Assembly: GCF_001574435.1 (NCBI RefSeq)
Contig: NZ_LOCN01000016.1
Span: 1-55,719, forward strand
Direction of reading: 5' to 3'
DNA length: 55,719 bases
DNA from: Moritella sp. JT01
GTDB taxonomy: Bacteria; Pseudomonadota; Gammaproteobacteria; Enterobacterales; Moritellaceae
Shown here: one piece after another, positions 21,728 to 30,667 of the stretch
Numbering within the stretch: position 1 is the first letter of the stretch
Layout: each line of letters opens with the position of its first letter
The notes under the pieces: generated by a model
Seen by the model: only the letters and a program-made list of their open reading frames with translations
Told to the model about the DNA's origin: nothing
The model's database searches: none
Position numbers and translations under genes: made by a program

Positions 21728-22429
21728 ATGGATATTTGGCAAACCACCCAACAAGCCGTACAACTTCTCTTCAACGGCGATATGGCACTGTGGGGAATTG
21801 TCGGTGTGTCATTTTCAGTGTCTTTACTGGCGATTGCGTTGGTATTAATACCAGCATTGTTGATCGCATTTGCTCTCGCCTACGGGAAGTTCCCAGGTCG
21901 TTGGCTATTGCTATCATTATTCAATACCTGTCAATCCATCCCGACGGTAGTGATTGGCTTATTACTTTACATGATGCTATCTCGTGCAGGTCCGCTCGGT
22001 AATTGGCAAATGCTATTTACCCAAAAGGCGATGATCTTGGGACAAATGATGGTTTGTTTTCCAATTTTAGTATCCATGATGCACGCCGCGTTTCAAAACA
22101 GCGATCGCCGTGCTTGGGAAACAGCATTAACCTTAGGTGCAAGTCTACCCCGAGCATTATTAAGTTTGATGTGGGAATGTCGTTTCCCACTCCTTGCCGC
22201 CATTATCGCCGCATTTAGTCGTATTATTACTGAAGTTGGTTGCTCTATGATGGTTGGCGGTAATATTTTAAATTCAACGCGGAATATTCCCACGGCAATC
22301 GCATTAGAAAGCTCGAAAGGCGCGTTTGCACAAGGTGTAGCCTTAGGCATGGTCTTATTGATCCTTGCGCTAGGACTTAATGTCTTATTATCCTTCGCTC
22401 GTGGTAAAGCCCACTTGCGCACCAATTAG
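21728..22429 (+). CDS. tupB: Tungstate ABC transporter, permease
   Basis: A 233-residue inner-membrane permease with five to six predicted helices. The cytoplasmic EAA-type loop reads AWETALTLGASLPRALLSLM, followed by SRIITEVGCSMMVGGNI, the pattern of the TupB/CysT-type permeases. It lies 27 bp after tupA and 14 bp before tupC. Assignment is by family and operon position. Confidence 0.93.
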   Translation: MDIWQTTQQAVQLLFNGDMALWGIVGVSFSVSLLAIALVLIPALLIAFALAYGKFPGRWLLLSLFNTCQSIPTVVIGLLLYMMLSRAGPLGNWQMLFTQKAMILGQMMVCFPILVSMMHAAFQNSDRRAWETALTLGASLPRALLSLMWECRFPLLAAIIAAFSRIITEVGCSMMVGGNILNSTRNIPTAIALESSKGAFAQGVALGMVLLILALGLNVLLSFARGKAHLRTN

Positions 22430-22443
22430 CTAAGGAATAGATA

Positions 22444-23202
22444 GTGTCGCAAATTACTATTCAAGCAGAAGATATCTCGATTCGATTTAAAGATCGTCTG
22501 CTATTTCATATTCCTCATCTTAAGTTCGGTCCGCAAGAAGCCATTTATCTCACTGGTGCTAATGGCGTAGGTAAGACCACGTTATTAAAAATATTATCTG
22601 GTTTACAAAGCCCAACCACGGGTAAAGTAAACTTACAGTGCAATACTTGGTTTCGCCGTTTATTTAAAAGTAACGCCAAAAATGGTGTTATTTATATGCA
22701 CCAAACCCCCTACATGTTTGACGGAAGCGTACTTGATAACGTTCGTTATGGATTAAAATTCACCCGAAAAGGCCGCCAAGAGCAACGAAGTGAAGCGATA
22801 ACAGCGCTACGTATGATAGGGTTAGAAACTCTCGCTAATGAACATATTTCGGTATTGTCTGGTGGTGAACGCCAACGCGTCGCAATGGCAAGAGCTTGGG
22901 TACTCAAACCCAGTGTATTATTAATGGATGAATCAAGCGCCAGCATGGATACAGAATCCATTGAGCGCCAGGTGGTGCTAGCCAAAGATTTACTCGAGCG
23001 CGGTTCAACCTTAGTCATCACCAGCCACCAGCAAAATGCGCTTACCGCACTTTGTCGCCGTCAATGGTGCATTAGCAATAGCAAACTAATCGAACGAGCA
23101 GATCTACAGCTCATCAAAAAAGATAAGGATACTTATGCCTTCGGCGGAACAAACAAGTTGGGTAATTTTAGCGGGCGGACAGGCCAGCCGTATGGGCGGT
23201 AA
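22444..23202 (+). CDS. tupC: Tungstate ABC transporter, ATP-binding protein
   Basis: A 252-residue ABC ATPase with Walker [10 protein letters not shown] (about 39-47), signature [14 protein letters not shown] and Walker [13 protein letters not shown], which energises TupB. The start is GTG at 22444. The reading frame runs 68 bp into mobA, so the last 22 or so residues (from about [10 protein letters not shown]) are encoded by DNA that also encodes the MobA N-terminus. The family usually ends nearer the start of this tail, which is probably dispensable. Confidence 0.93.
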   Translation: MSQITIQAEDISIRFKDRLLFHIPHLKFGPQEAIYLTGANGVGKTTLLKILSGLQSPTTGKVNLQCNTWFRRLFKSNAKNGVIYMHQTPYMFDGSVLDNVRYGLKFTRKGRQEQRSEAITALRMIGLETLANEHISVLSGGERQRVAMARAWVLKPSVLLMDESSASMDTESIERQVVLAKDLLERGSTLVITSHQQNALTALCRRQWCISNSKLIERADLQLIKKDKDTYAFGGTNKLGNFSGRTGQPYGR

Positions 23203-23722
23203 TGACAAAGGTTTAGTTAAATTAGCCGATAAAGCCATGATCGAACATGTCATCGATACACTTTCGCCACAAACCAACAAAATCGCCATTAACGCAAATC
23301 GAAATCAAGACGTTTATAGCCAATATGGTTCTGTATTTGGCGATCAGCTACAAGGTTATCCGGGGCCTTTAGGTGGTATGCATGCTGCTATTTTACATTT
23401 AAACGATGCAGAATGGATTGGTTTTGTCCCCTGTGATTGCCCACAGCTACCAAGCGATTTAGTCGTCCGTATGGCTGCCGCGTGTGAAACCAACACTGAT
23501 ATTGTGGTAGCCCATGATGGTGAGCATATTCAGCCAGTGGTGACGCTATTACACCGTCGTATTTTGCCAAAACTAGAAGCCTTTTTAGCGAACGGGGACC
23601 GCAAGATCATTCTATTATACCGTCAATGTAACATGCTCACAGTCGACTTTAGTGATCAACCCAACGCTTTTATAAACTTAAATACCCCAGCAGAATTACA
23701 CCAGTTTGGACAAACAGAATGA
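23135..23722 (+). CDS. mobA: Molybdenum cofactor guanylyltransferase
   Basis: MobA attaches GMP to molybdopterin to form the MGD cofactor required by fdhA-type enzymes. The 195 residues match E. coli MobA in length and motifs: [19 protein letters not shown] at the start, [20 protein letters not shown] and VPCDCPQLP. The only usable start is the ATG at 23135 with AAGGA upstream, because the nucleotide-binding loop begins ten residues later. The 68-bp overlap with tupC is therefore real. Its stop is joined to the next gene by an ATGA relay. Confidence 0.95.
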   Translation: MPSAEQTSWVILAGGQASRMGGNDKGLVKLADKAMIEHVIDTLSPQTNKIAINANRNQDVYSQYGSVFGDQLQGYPGPLGGMHAAILHLNDAEWIGFVPCDCPQLPSDLVVRMAAACETNTDIVVAHDGEHIQPVVTLLHRRILPKLEAFLANGDRKIILLYRQCNMLTVDFSDQPNAFINLNTPAELHQFGQTE

Positions 23723-23760
23723 GTCAACAACAATGAGTCTACATCTATGAGTCAACATCT
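23719..23760 (+). repeat. Three 14-bp tandem repeats forming chained mini-ORFs
   Basis: Units at 23719-23732, 23733-23746 and 23747-23760 all begin ATGAGTC or ATGAGTCT and are followed by the ATGA of the next gene. Each ATG opens a five-codon ORF (MSQQQ, MSLHL, MSQHL) whose TGA overlaps the next ATG as ATGA. The chain runs from the mobA stop (23720-23722) to the mobB-moeA start (23761), with no other clear ribosome site for that gene. Confidence 0.8.
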
Positions 23761-25593
23761 ATGAATAAAATCTACGCGTCACTCCCTTTACTCGGCTTTG
23801 CTGCATTCAGCGGTACAGGCAAAACGACATTGCTCGAGGCAATACTGCCTAAGTTAGTTGCGCGTGGTATTCGTGTTGCCGTGATTAAGCATGCGCATCA
23901 TGATTTTGATATCGACCTTCCGGGAAAAGACAGCTACCGCCTGCGTAAAGCGGGTGCTAGCCAGATGCTGATTTCATCCCGTTGTCGCCGTGCATTAGTG
24001 ACTGAAACGCCGGATGAAGAAGCGACGCTACCGCACTTGATCGCACAGTTAGATCAAACTCAGCTCGACCTAATTTTGGTGGAAGGTTTTAAACAACTGA
24101 ATTTCCCTAAAATTGAATTACACCGCACTGAAGTCGGTAAGCCTTGGTTACATCCAACGGACAATAACATTATTGCTATCGCAGCGAATGTATCTGCGCC
24201 AGCACCTTTAGCAGAAAAGACGCCATTACCTAAGCTCGATATTAACGATCTTGAGCAGATAACCGAGTTTGTGATCAGCTTTATTCAAGGCGAAGTAGGT
24301 GCTGTAAAGCCTGAACAACCTCAGGGGTTACAGTGTGGCGACCTAACACCACAGGGTATGCTGTCTGTCGCAGAAGGTCGTGATCGTATTCTTAGTCATA
24401 TTGTACCACTTGATCAATCACAGACTGTTGATTTAAAAGCAGCTTTGGGTCAAATTGTCGCACATGACGTACTTTCACCAGTGAATGTACCGCAACACAC
24501 TAATTCAGCAATGGATGGTTATGCAATCCGCGGTGATGATTTAGAATGTGAATGCTATAACGTTGTCGACCACGTGATGGCGGGACACAGTTACGACTTA
24601 CCACTTGAAAAAGGCCAAGCAGTACGGATCATGACAGGTGCTGCGGTTCCTGAGTGTGCCGACACAGTCGTCATGCGCGAACAAGCTGAACAGACAGATA
24701 GTGCAGTAGATAATATGGTAAACAGTACGGTGCGTTTTGATCTGACAATGGCAGCCATCCACCCCGGTCAAAATGTACGTCAAGCAGGCGAAGATTTAGC
24801 GTTAGGTCAAACAGCCGTGGCCGCAGGTAGCAAGATTTCGGCGCCAGAGTTAGGCATGATTGCTTCACTCGGCATTAACCAAGTTACCGTGAAAAGTAAG
24901 GTACGTGTTGCTATCTTTTCAACCGGTGATGAAGTGCAACATCCAGGCGAAGCACAAAAGAATAACTGTATTTACGATTCTAATCGTTACACCCTGCACG
25001 CGATGTTAACCCAAGCAGGTTGTGACGTGATCGACTTAGGCATTATCGAAGACAGTGAAGCCGCATTAGAAGCTACATTACTACAGGGTAGTGAACAAGC
25101 TGACTTGATCCTGTCCTCAGGCGGCGTCTCTGTTGGTGATGCCGATTACATCAAAACGGTATTGGATAAACTCGGAAAAATTAACTTCTGGCGTATTAAT
25201 ATGCGTCCGGGCCGACCTTTGGCATTTGGTCAAATAAACGAAACACCATTCTTTGGTTTACCGGGCAACCCAGTTGCGGTAATGGTGGTGTTCTTACAAT
25301 TTGTTGAACCAGCGATCCGTAAGCTACAAGGTATGGAAAATTGGCAGCCACAAATATTCAATGCTGTTGCCACAGAACGCTTCCGCTCTCGTCCTAATCG
25401 TACTGAGTATACCCGCGGTATTTTTGGTTTTAATGCTAACGGTCGATTAACAGTGAAAAGTACCGGGCAACAAGGCTCAGGTATCTTACGCTCGATGAGT
25501 GAGGCTAATTGTTTAGTTGAAATATTACCTGAACAGGCGAATGCAGAAATTGGTGATTCGGTTCGCGTGATCCCATTACAAGGTCGCGTTTAG
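23761..25593 (+). CDS. MobB-MoeA fusion: GTP-binding adaptor and molybdopterin molybdotransferase
   Basis: A 610-residue two-domain protein. Residues about 1-178 are MobB: P-loop GFAAFSGTGKTTLLEAI, then VIKHAHHDFDIDLPGKDSYRLRKAGA and ILVEGFK. Residues about 200-610 are MoeA, which inserts the metal into adenylated molybdopterin: NVPQHTNSAMDGYAIR, MTGAAVPECADTVVMRE, IFSTGDEV, SSGGVSVGDADY and GLPGNPVAV. Such fusions are known in related marine gammaproteobacteria. Joining metal insertion to nucleotide attachment next to tupABC and mobA suggests the pathway feeds the adjacent formate dehydrogenase. No clear Shine-Dalgarno is visible; translation may depend on coupling. Confidence 0.95.
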   Translation: MNKIYASLPLLGFAAFSGTGKTTLLEAILPKLVARGIRVAVIKHAHHDFDIDLPGKDSYRLRKAGASQMLISSRCRRALVTETPDEEATLPHLIAQLDQTQLDLILVEGFKQLNFPKIELHRTEVGKPWLHPTDNNIIAIAANVSAPAPLAEKTPLPKLDINDLEQITEFVISFIQGEVGAVKPEQPQGLQCGDLTPQGMLSVAEGRDRILSHIVPLDQSQTVDLKAALGQIVAHDVLSPVNVPQHTNSAMDGYAIRGDDLECECYNVVDHVMAGHSYDLPLEKGQAVRIMTGAAVPECADTVVMREQAEQTDSAVDNMVNSTVRFDLTMAAIHPGQNVRQAGEDLALGQTAVAAGSKISAPELGMIASLGINQVTVKSKVRVAIFSTGDEVQHPGEAQKNNCIYDSNRYTLHAMLTQAGCDVIDLGIIEDSEAALEATLLQGSEQADLILSSGGVSVGDADYIKTVLDKLGKINFWRINMRPGRPLAFGQINETPFFGLPGNPVAVMVVFLQFVEPAIRKLQGMENWQPQIFNAVATERFRSRPNRTEYTRGIFGFNANGRLTVKSTGQQGSGILRSMSEANCLVEILPEQANAEIGDSVRVIPLQGRV

Positions 25594-25606
25594 TACTCGT
25601 AACTCA

Positions 25607-25640
25607 TTTAATCCTATTTTAGCAACGAGATAGGATTAAA
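25607..25640. other. Inverted repeat downstream of mobB-moeA
   Basis: TTTAATCCTAT and ATAGGATTAAA pair across a 12-base loop just after the moeA stop. The plus strand has A rather than T after the stem, so termination activity is uncertain; it may protect the 3' end of the tup-mob mRNA. Confidence 0.5.
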
Positions 25641-25641
25641 A

Positions 25642-25672
25642 AATAGTGGTGTGCTCACATCACGCCACTATT
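25642..25672 (-). terminator. Terminator of the formate dehydrogenase operon
   Basis: AATAGTGG pairs with CCACTATT across a 15-base loop. On the minus strand the stem is followed by TTTTTT, about 45 bp after the fdhC stop. Confidence 0.7.
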
Positions 25673-25717
25673 CCCCTATCACGTCGACTCTTATTTTACG
25701 CCTATTCTTACTTTTTA

Positions 25718-26770
25718 TTACTTATCATCTAACGTTGATGATGACTCACTTTTTGGTTGATTCTCTGGTAAGTCTTTTACTTTTTCATACCAAATATCAT
25801 GGTGTTCTTTTGCCCATGTTTCATCAACTTCACCCGTCACCATACCTTCTAGTGACGCTTCAATACCCACTAGACCGACATAAATGTGAAATACAAAACC
25901 ACAAATAAGCATCAGTGATGCTAATATATGAACTAAGTTAGATAACTTCATATCAAGACGAGTTTGTCCGAAGATCGGAAAATCGAGAATAAAACCACTA
26001 AAGACAATAAACACACCACCAAATATCAGTAACCAAAACAGCGCTTTTTCACCACCGTTAGAAAAATCAGCTGATGGATGCGACCCTTTATGTTTGCCGG
26101 CCATGCCGCCCATTTTCTTAAACCAATTAATATCCACTTTGGTAAATAAACTCTTACGCCACCATTTGATCATTACCGTGAACAGTAAAACCGCAAATAA
26201 TGGACTAACATAGTTATGGTACTGTTTCGCGCCATAAATTAGCATTGCCCAGATATCACGAGGGATAATTGGCTTAATCAAATGTTTACCATATACCAGT
26301 GTTAACCCAGTCAACGCAAGACTTAAGAAGGTAAACGCCATACTCCAATGCAATGTGCGATCTATGAGACTCCAACGCTTAATTTTACGCCCAGTTCGCT
26401 GCTTACTTAATCTTAATGGACCTATGGTAAAGTAAGCTAATATCACTAACCCAATACAACCCAATATCGCCAATGCACCTAATGGTGATATCCACTTTTC
26501 TTTAAGAATCGACCACGCCTGTCCAGATGAACTAATTAAGATACCGTGCTCTGCGGATTTTGATGTAGTGTAACCCTCTTGCCCATCTCGTACTGCACGC
26601 CAATAATCAGCGCCAGCAAAACCGGTAAGCTCACCTTCCACCGCTGACTCACCTAAGCGTTCACTGGTTGTATTGTTATCCGCGGTTTCACTAGCAAATG
26701 CCGACAAGGTAAAGCTCAGCATTAATACACTCACTAACAAAGTGAACCAATGTTGAATTCGCTTAGTCAT
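25718..26770 (-). CDS. fdhC: Formate dehydrogenase cytochrome b subunit (gamma)
   Basis: This inner-membrane subunit carries haem b and passes electrons from FdhB to the quinone pool. The 350 residues begin with a cleavable signal peptide (to about SAFASE). Next come a periplasmic segment and a helix (about 97-116), then the four-helix cytochrome b561-type core starting at WSLIDRTLHWSMAF, with histidines on helices suited to haem binding (DRTLHW, YHNYVSP, LVHILAS, FHIYVG). The extra N-terminal part distinguishes it from short FdnI-type subunits. A 173-bp gap separates it from fdhB. Confidence 0.93.
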   Translation of the reverse strand: MTKRIQHWFTLLVSVLMLSFTLSAFASETADNNTTSERLGESAVEGELTGFAGADYWRAVRDGQEGYTTSKSAEHGILISSSGQAWSILKEKWISPLGALAILGCIGLVILAYFTIGPLRLSKQRTGRKIKRWSLIDRTLHWSMAFTFLSLALTGLTLVYGKHLIKPIIPRDIWAMLIYGAKQYHNYVSPLFAVLLFTVMIKWWRKSLFTKVDINWFKKMGGMAGKHKGSHPSADFSNGGEKALFWLLIFGGVFIVFSGFILDFPIFGQTRLDMKLSNLVHILASLMLICGFVFHIYVGLVGIEASLEGMVTGEVDETWAKEHHDIWYEKVKDLPENQPKSESSSTLDDK

Positions 26771-26911
26771 TAAATCTCCTCACTGTGTTTAAACCACAGC
26801 GCTAAATAGACGCCTGATTATCACTAAACAAACAGTCTATGTTTATATTACAGCTAACCTATATTTATATTAAAAAATAATTATTGTAGGTTCGTAACCA
26901 AGTCCTGACAG

Positions 26912-26935
26912 CTGGCTAATTTACATTAACCAGCC
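26912..26935. other. Hairpin in the fdhB-fdhC intercistronic gap
   Basis: GCTGG..TAAT pairs with ATTA..CCAGC around a four-base loop, ten bases downstream of the fdhB stop. Without a T-run it is more likely an mRNA-processing or stability element than a full terminator. Confidence 0.4.
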
Positions 26936-26943
26936 TGCCAGCA

Positions 26944-27561
26944 TTAGCTTTCTTGCGGTTTACTCGCATCATAAGCAAGGTCGACAGTACTTGCCCAACC
27001 CGCATTTTTAGCGCCACGTGCAACAACACGTTCACTGTAAATATCAGAGATCTTCGCCGCATCACCAGCAAGCAAGGCTTTAGTCGAACAAAGCGATGCA
27101 CACATAGGTAATTTGCCTTCTGCAATACGGTTGGCACCGTACTTTTTCTTCTCTTCTTCAGAGCCGTCTTCTACATTCGGTCCACCTGCACAGAAGGTAC
27201 ATTTATCCATCTTGCCACGTTCAGCAAAGGCATCTTGTTTTGGAAATTGCGGTGCGCCAAATGGGCAGGCAAACAAGCAATAACCACAACCGATACACAA
27301 GTCTTTATCGTGCAGCACAATGCCATCTTCAGTACGCTCAAAGCAATCAGCAGGACAAACGGCCATGCACGGCGCATCGGTACAATGCATACATGCCACT
27401 GAGATTGAGCTTTCACCCGGCTCACCATCATTCAGAGTAACGACGCGGCGACGTTGGATACCCCATTCAAGTGCATCATCATTTTCGTTCTTACATGCGG
27501 TTACACAACCATTGCATTCAATACAACGTTTAGAGTCACATAGAAATTTCATACTAGCCAT
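26944..27561 (-). CDS. fdhB: Formate dehydrogenase iron-sulfur subunit (beta)
   Basis: A 205-residue ferredoxin-type subunit that wires FdhA to FdhC. Four cysteine clusters are visible: CIECNGCVTACKNEND, CMHCTDAPCMAVCP, CIGCGYCLFACPFGAP, and CTFC...CASLC, consistent with four [4Fe-4S] centres. It has no signal peptide and would be co-exported with the Tat-bearing FdhA. The ribosome site AAGGAG is eight bases before the ATG, and the gap to fdhA is 12 bp. Confidence 0.95.
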   Translation of the reverse strand: MASMKFLCDSKRCIECNGCVTACKNENDDALEWGIQRRRVVTLNDGEPGESSISVACMHCTDAPCMAVCPADCFERTEDGIVLHDKDLCIGCGYCLFACPFGAPQFPKQDAFAERGKMDKCTFCAGGPNVEDGSEEEKKKYGANRIAEGKLPMCASLCSTKALLAGDAAKISDIYSERVVARGAKNAGWASTVDLAYDASKPQES

Positions 27562-27573
27562 TTGAATGACTCC

Positions 27574-30429
27574 TTACGCTTTAGATATTTTACAGAGGGT
27601 TACTTTCGTTTCCTGCATTTGTGTCACAGGGTCATAGCCATAGGTTGTTGCTGTATTTGCTGACTCGCCTGATACATATGGCGTTGAGCCTTCAGGGTAA
27701 TTGCCACGTAAATCTTCACCTTGGAAATAACCACCAAAGTGGAACGGAATAAAGGCAAGACCTGGTTTAACACGACGTGTAACCATTGCTTTAACATGAA
27801 TACGGCCTTTTTCAGCACCTTCAACCCACACCATTTCGCCATCTCTGAAACCTAAATCGTTAGCATCTTTTGGATTAACTTCAACAAACATTTCTTGTTG
27901 TAATTCAGCTAACCATGGGTTTGAGCGGGTTTCATCACCACCCCCTTCATACTCAACCAAACGGCCGGAAGTAAGCACGATAGGGTATTCACCTGATACA
28001 TCTTTATCTTGGATTGATTTGTATAAGGTTGGTAAACGGAACATCGCTTCACTGTCATCCCAAGTCGGATAATCAGTAACTAAATCACGACGCGGTGTGT
28101 ATAACGGTTCACGATGAAGCGGCACGGCATCTGGGAAGGTCCATACCACTGCACGCGCTTTCGCGTTACCGTAAGGGATACAACCGTGTTTAATTGCCAC
28201 ACGTTGAATACCGCCAGATACGTCAGTTTTCCAGTTTTTTCCTGCTGCTTTCACTTTCTCGTCAGCAGTCAGTTCATCCCACCAGCCAAGTTGCTTGAGT
28301 AGTTTGTCACTGAATTCTGGGAAGCCACCTTCCAGCTCACAATCTTTTGAGTAGCTATCAACAGCCAGCAAGCTTTCGCCATTCCGTTCAACACCAAAAC
28401 GTGCGCGGAAATTACCGCCACCGAGCGCCACTGGTTTCGATGTATCATAAAGAATATGCGTACCTGGATGTTTCATCTCTGGCGTACCCCAACATGGCCA
28501 AGGTAGACCGTAAGTCTCACCATGAGCAACACCGCCTTCAGCTTCAAGCGTTGTTTTGTGGAATGTATGCCAGTTTTTCTGGTGTTCTTTAAGACGCTCG
28601 GGACTTTGTCCGGTATAACCTATGGTCCACATCCCCTTGTTATATTCGCGGGTAATGTCTTCGATCACGGGTTGGTTGTTCTTCACTTCAATATGCTTGA
28701 ACAATTGATCGGCTAAGCCAAGTTTCTTAGCGAGTAAATACATGATCTCGTGATCAGGTTTAGACTCAAACAGCGGCTCAATCACTTGGTCTCGCCATTG
28801 AATTGAACGGTTGGTCGCGGTGACGGAACCTGTGGTTTCAAACTGCGTCGTCGCTGGTAGTAAATAAACATTGTCAGTACGACCGTTCATGACGGCTGCA
28901 ACACCCGGATACGGGTCAACAATCACCATCATGTCCAGCTTGCCCATCGCCGTGCGCATTTCTGGGCCACGGGTTTGTGAATTAACCGCATGCCCCCAAT
29001 AGAACATGGCGCGGATATTATCGTTCTGCTCGATGTTGTCTTTATTTTCTAATACACCATCAATCCAACGAGATACCGGAATACCCGCGTGGTTCATTGG
29101 TTTTTTGCCGCGGTAAGCATTTTGATCAAAGCGGTTTTTCAACCATTCATAATCCACATCCCAAACGCCAGCCCAATGTTTCCATGCGCCTTCAGAAAGG
29201 CCGTAATAACCCGGTAAGTTATCTGATAATACACCAAAGTCAGTCGCACCCTGTACGTTATCGTGGCCACGAAAAATGTTCGCACCACCACCTGGCTTGC
29301 CTATGTTACCTAACGCAAGTTCCAGAATACAATAAGCACGGGTATTGTTATTACCTGTGGTATGTTGCGTACCACCCATACACCAAACTACGCAGCCAGG
29401 ACGGTTTTCAGACAGTAGTTTTGCTGTTTCATAAACTTCCGCTTCTGGTACGCCTGATACACGTTCAACTTCGGCGGGTGTCCATTTATCGACTTCTGCA
29501 CGTACATCTTCCATGCCGTAAACACGTTGGTGAATAAATTCTTTATCTTCCCAACCATTTTTAAAGACGTGATATAACACCCCCCAAACGAAAGCAACAT
29601 CTGAGCCTGGACGTAATGAGACGTAATGATCCGCTTTTGCTGCGGTACGGGTACGGCGAGGATCGGCAACCACAATCTTACAGTTGTTCTTTTCTTTGGC
29701 GATCAGGATATGTTGCATCGCTACTGGATGCGCTTCAGCTGGATTTGAGCCAATAAATAAGATAGATTTACAGTTATGCATGTCATTTAGCGAGTTCGTC
29801 ATCGCGCCATAACCCCAGGTATTTGCGACACCAGCTACGGTGGTAGAATGACAAATACGGGCTTGGTGATCGACATTATTGGTACCCCACATCGATACCA
29901 TTTTACGGAACAAATACGCTTGCTCATTGTTATGTTTTGCAGAACCTAACCAATAAACAGAATCTGGACCTGATTCTTCACGGATCTTAAGTACTTGCTG
30001 GCTGACTTCTTCAAGTGCAGTTTCCCAGCTCATTTTTATCCATTTGCCGTTAACCAGCTTCATTGGATATTTTAGACGTTTAGCACCATGGCCGTGTTCA
30101 CGTAGTGCGGCACCTTTAGCACAGTGACCACCCGCATTAAACGGATGATCAAATGCGGGTTCTTGACCTGTCCATACACCTTCTTGTACTTCGGCATAAA
30201 TACCGCAGCCCACAGAGCAGTGAGAACAAATCGTACGTTTAATTTCAACGGGTGATTTTGGATCGACAGATTTTGCTTCGGCTTTTTTCATCATACCCGG
30301 TGCGAACATACCAACACCGACTACACCACCAGCGGCAGCAATTGAAGAGTTACGCATAAACGAACGGCGCGAAATACCGAGTTGTTTTTCGTCCTTGTTG
30401 ACCGTATCGGAACGTTTAGTTAATTTCAT
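27574..30429 (-). CDS. fdhA: Formate dehydrogenase catalytic subunit (molybdo/tungsto-pterin)
   Basis: FdhA oxidises formate to CO2. The 951 residues start with a twin-arginine signal (SRRSFMRNSSIAAAGG, arginines 21-22), so the active site is periplasmic. A [4Fe-4S] site uses Cys68, Cys71, Cys75 and Cys103. The active-site residue is Cys193 in ARICHSTTVAGVANTWGYGAMTN, where selenocysteine enzymes have Sec; no in-frame TGA is used. Later segments (FIGSNPAEAHPVAMQ, VVDPYPG, SGRLVEYEGGGDETRSNPWLAELQQ) are bis-MGD domains. Neighbouring tupABC suggests tungsten may be the metal (inference). Confidence 0.95.
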   Translation of the reverse strand: MKLTKRSDTVNKDEKQLGISRRSFMRNSSIAAAGGVVGVGMFAPGMMKKAEAKSVDPKSPVEIKRTICSHCSVGCGIYAEVQEGVWTGQEPAFDHPFNAGGHCAKGAALREHGHGAKRLKYPMKLVNGKWIKMSWETALEEVSQQVLKIREESGPDSVYWLGSAKHNNEQAYLFRKMVSMWGTNNVDHQARICHSTTVAGVANTWGYGAMTNSLNDMHNCKSILFIGSNPAEAHPVAMQHILIAKEKNNCKIVVADPRRTRTAAKADHYVSLRPGSDVAFVWGVLYHVFKNGWEDKEFIHQRVYGMEDVRAEVDKWTPAEVERVSGVPEAEVYETAKLLSENRPGCVVWCMGGTQHTTGNNNTRAYCILELALGNIGKPGGGANIFRGHDNVQGATDFGVLSDNLPGYYGLSEGAWKHWAGVWDVDYEWLKNRFDQNAYRGKKPMNHAGIPVSRWIDGVLENKDNIEQNDNIRAMFYWGHAVNSQTRGPEMRTAMGKLDMMVIVDPYPGVAAVMNGRTDNVYLLPATTQFETTGSVTATNRSIQWRDQVIEPLFESKPDHEIMYLLAKKLGLADQLFKHIEVKNNQPVIEDITREYNKGMWTIGYTGQSPERLKEHQKNWHTFHKTTLEAEGGVAHGETYGLPWPCWGTPEMKHPGTHILYDTSKPVALGGGNFRARFGVERNGESLLAVDSYSKDCELEGGFPEFSDKLLKQLGWWDELTADEKVKAAGKNWKTDVSGGIQRVAIKHGCIPYGNAKARAVVWTFPDAVPLHREPLYTPRRDLVTDYPTWDDSEAMFRLPTLYKSIQDKDVSGEYPIVLTSGRLVEYEGGGDETRSNPWLAELQQEMFVEVNPKDANDLGFRDGEMVWVEGAEKGRIHVKAMVTRRVKPGLAFIPFHFGGYFQGEDLRGNYPEGSTPYVSGESANTATTYGYDPVTQMQETKVTLCKISKA

Positions 30430-30441
30430 TTAGAGCTCCGC

Positions 30442-30645
30442 TTATAGAGAATCGTAGTAATCACGAATGTGTTGAGTTTCATGGTAACCTTTTGTCTTTT
30501 CCTGCTTATCTTTCTGATCTCGCGTGTCGACAGATGCATTAACAGAGGTCGATACACCTGTTGCAATAGCACCTGCAACGGCTCCTAAACCAATATTTTT
30601 TAACAATTGGCGGCGGTTTTTATCCGGCTTATTTTGTTTACTCAT
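30442..30645 (-). CDS. Small twin-arginine protein of formate dehydrogenase clusters
   Basis: A 67-residue protein that is little more than a Tat signal (NRRQLLKNIGLGAVAGAIATGV, arginines 11-12) and a charged tail ending HETQHIRDYYDSL. It matches the short Tat-target protein regularly found next to fdhA in respiratory formate dehydrogenase loci. Its role is not known; a maturation or accessory subunit function is plausible. It lies 12 bp upstream of fdhA in the same operon. Confidence 0.85.
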   Translation of the reverse strand: MSKQNKPDKNRRQLLKNIGLGAVAGAIATGVSTSVNASVDTRDQKDKQEKTKGYHETQHIRDYYDSL

Positions 30646-30667
30646 CCAGTTTGATCCTCTATCGTTA

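Noticed and set aside
23719-23760. Short regular repeats considered as a CRISPR remnant
   Set aside because: Units are 14 bp with no spacers; they are better explained as a tandem duplication at a gene junction.
29097-29537. 146-codon plus-strand frame opposite fdhA
   Set aside because: Antisense shadow of a strongly conserved coding region, with His- and Tyr-rich composition typical of a wrong frame.
27574-30429. Possible selenocysteine in the formate dehydrogenase
   Set aside because: The frame is open throughout, with a cysteine codon at the active-site position; no in-frame TGA and no need for a SECIS element.
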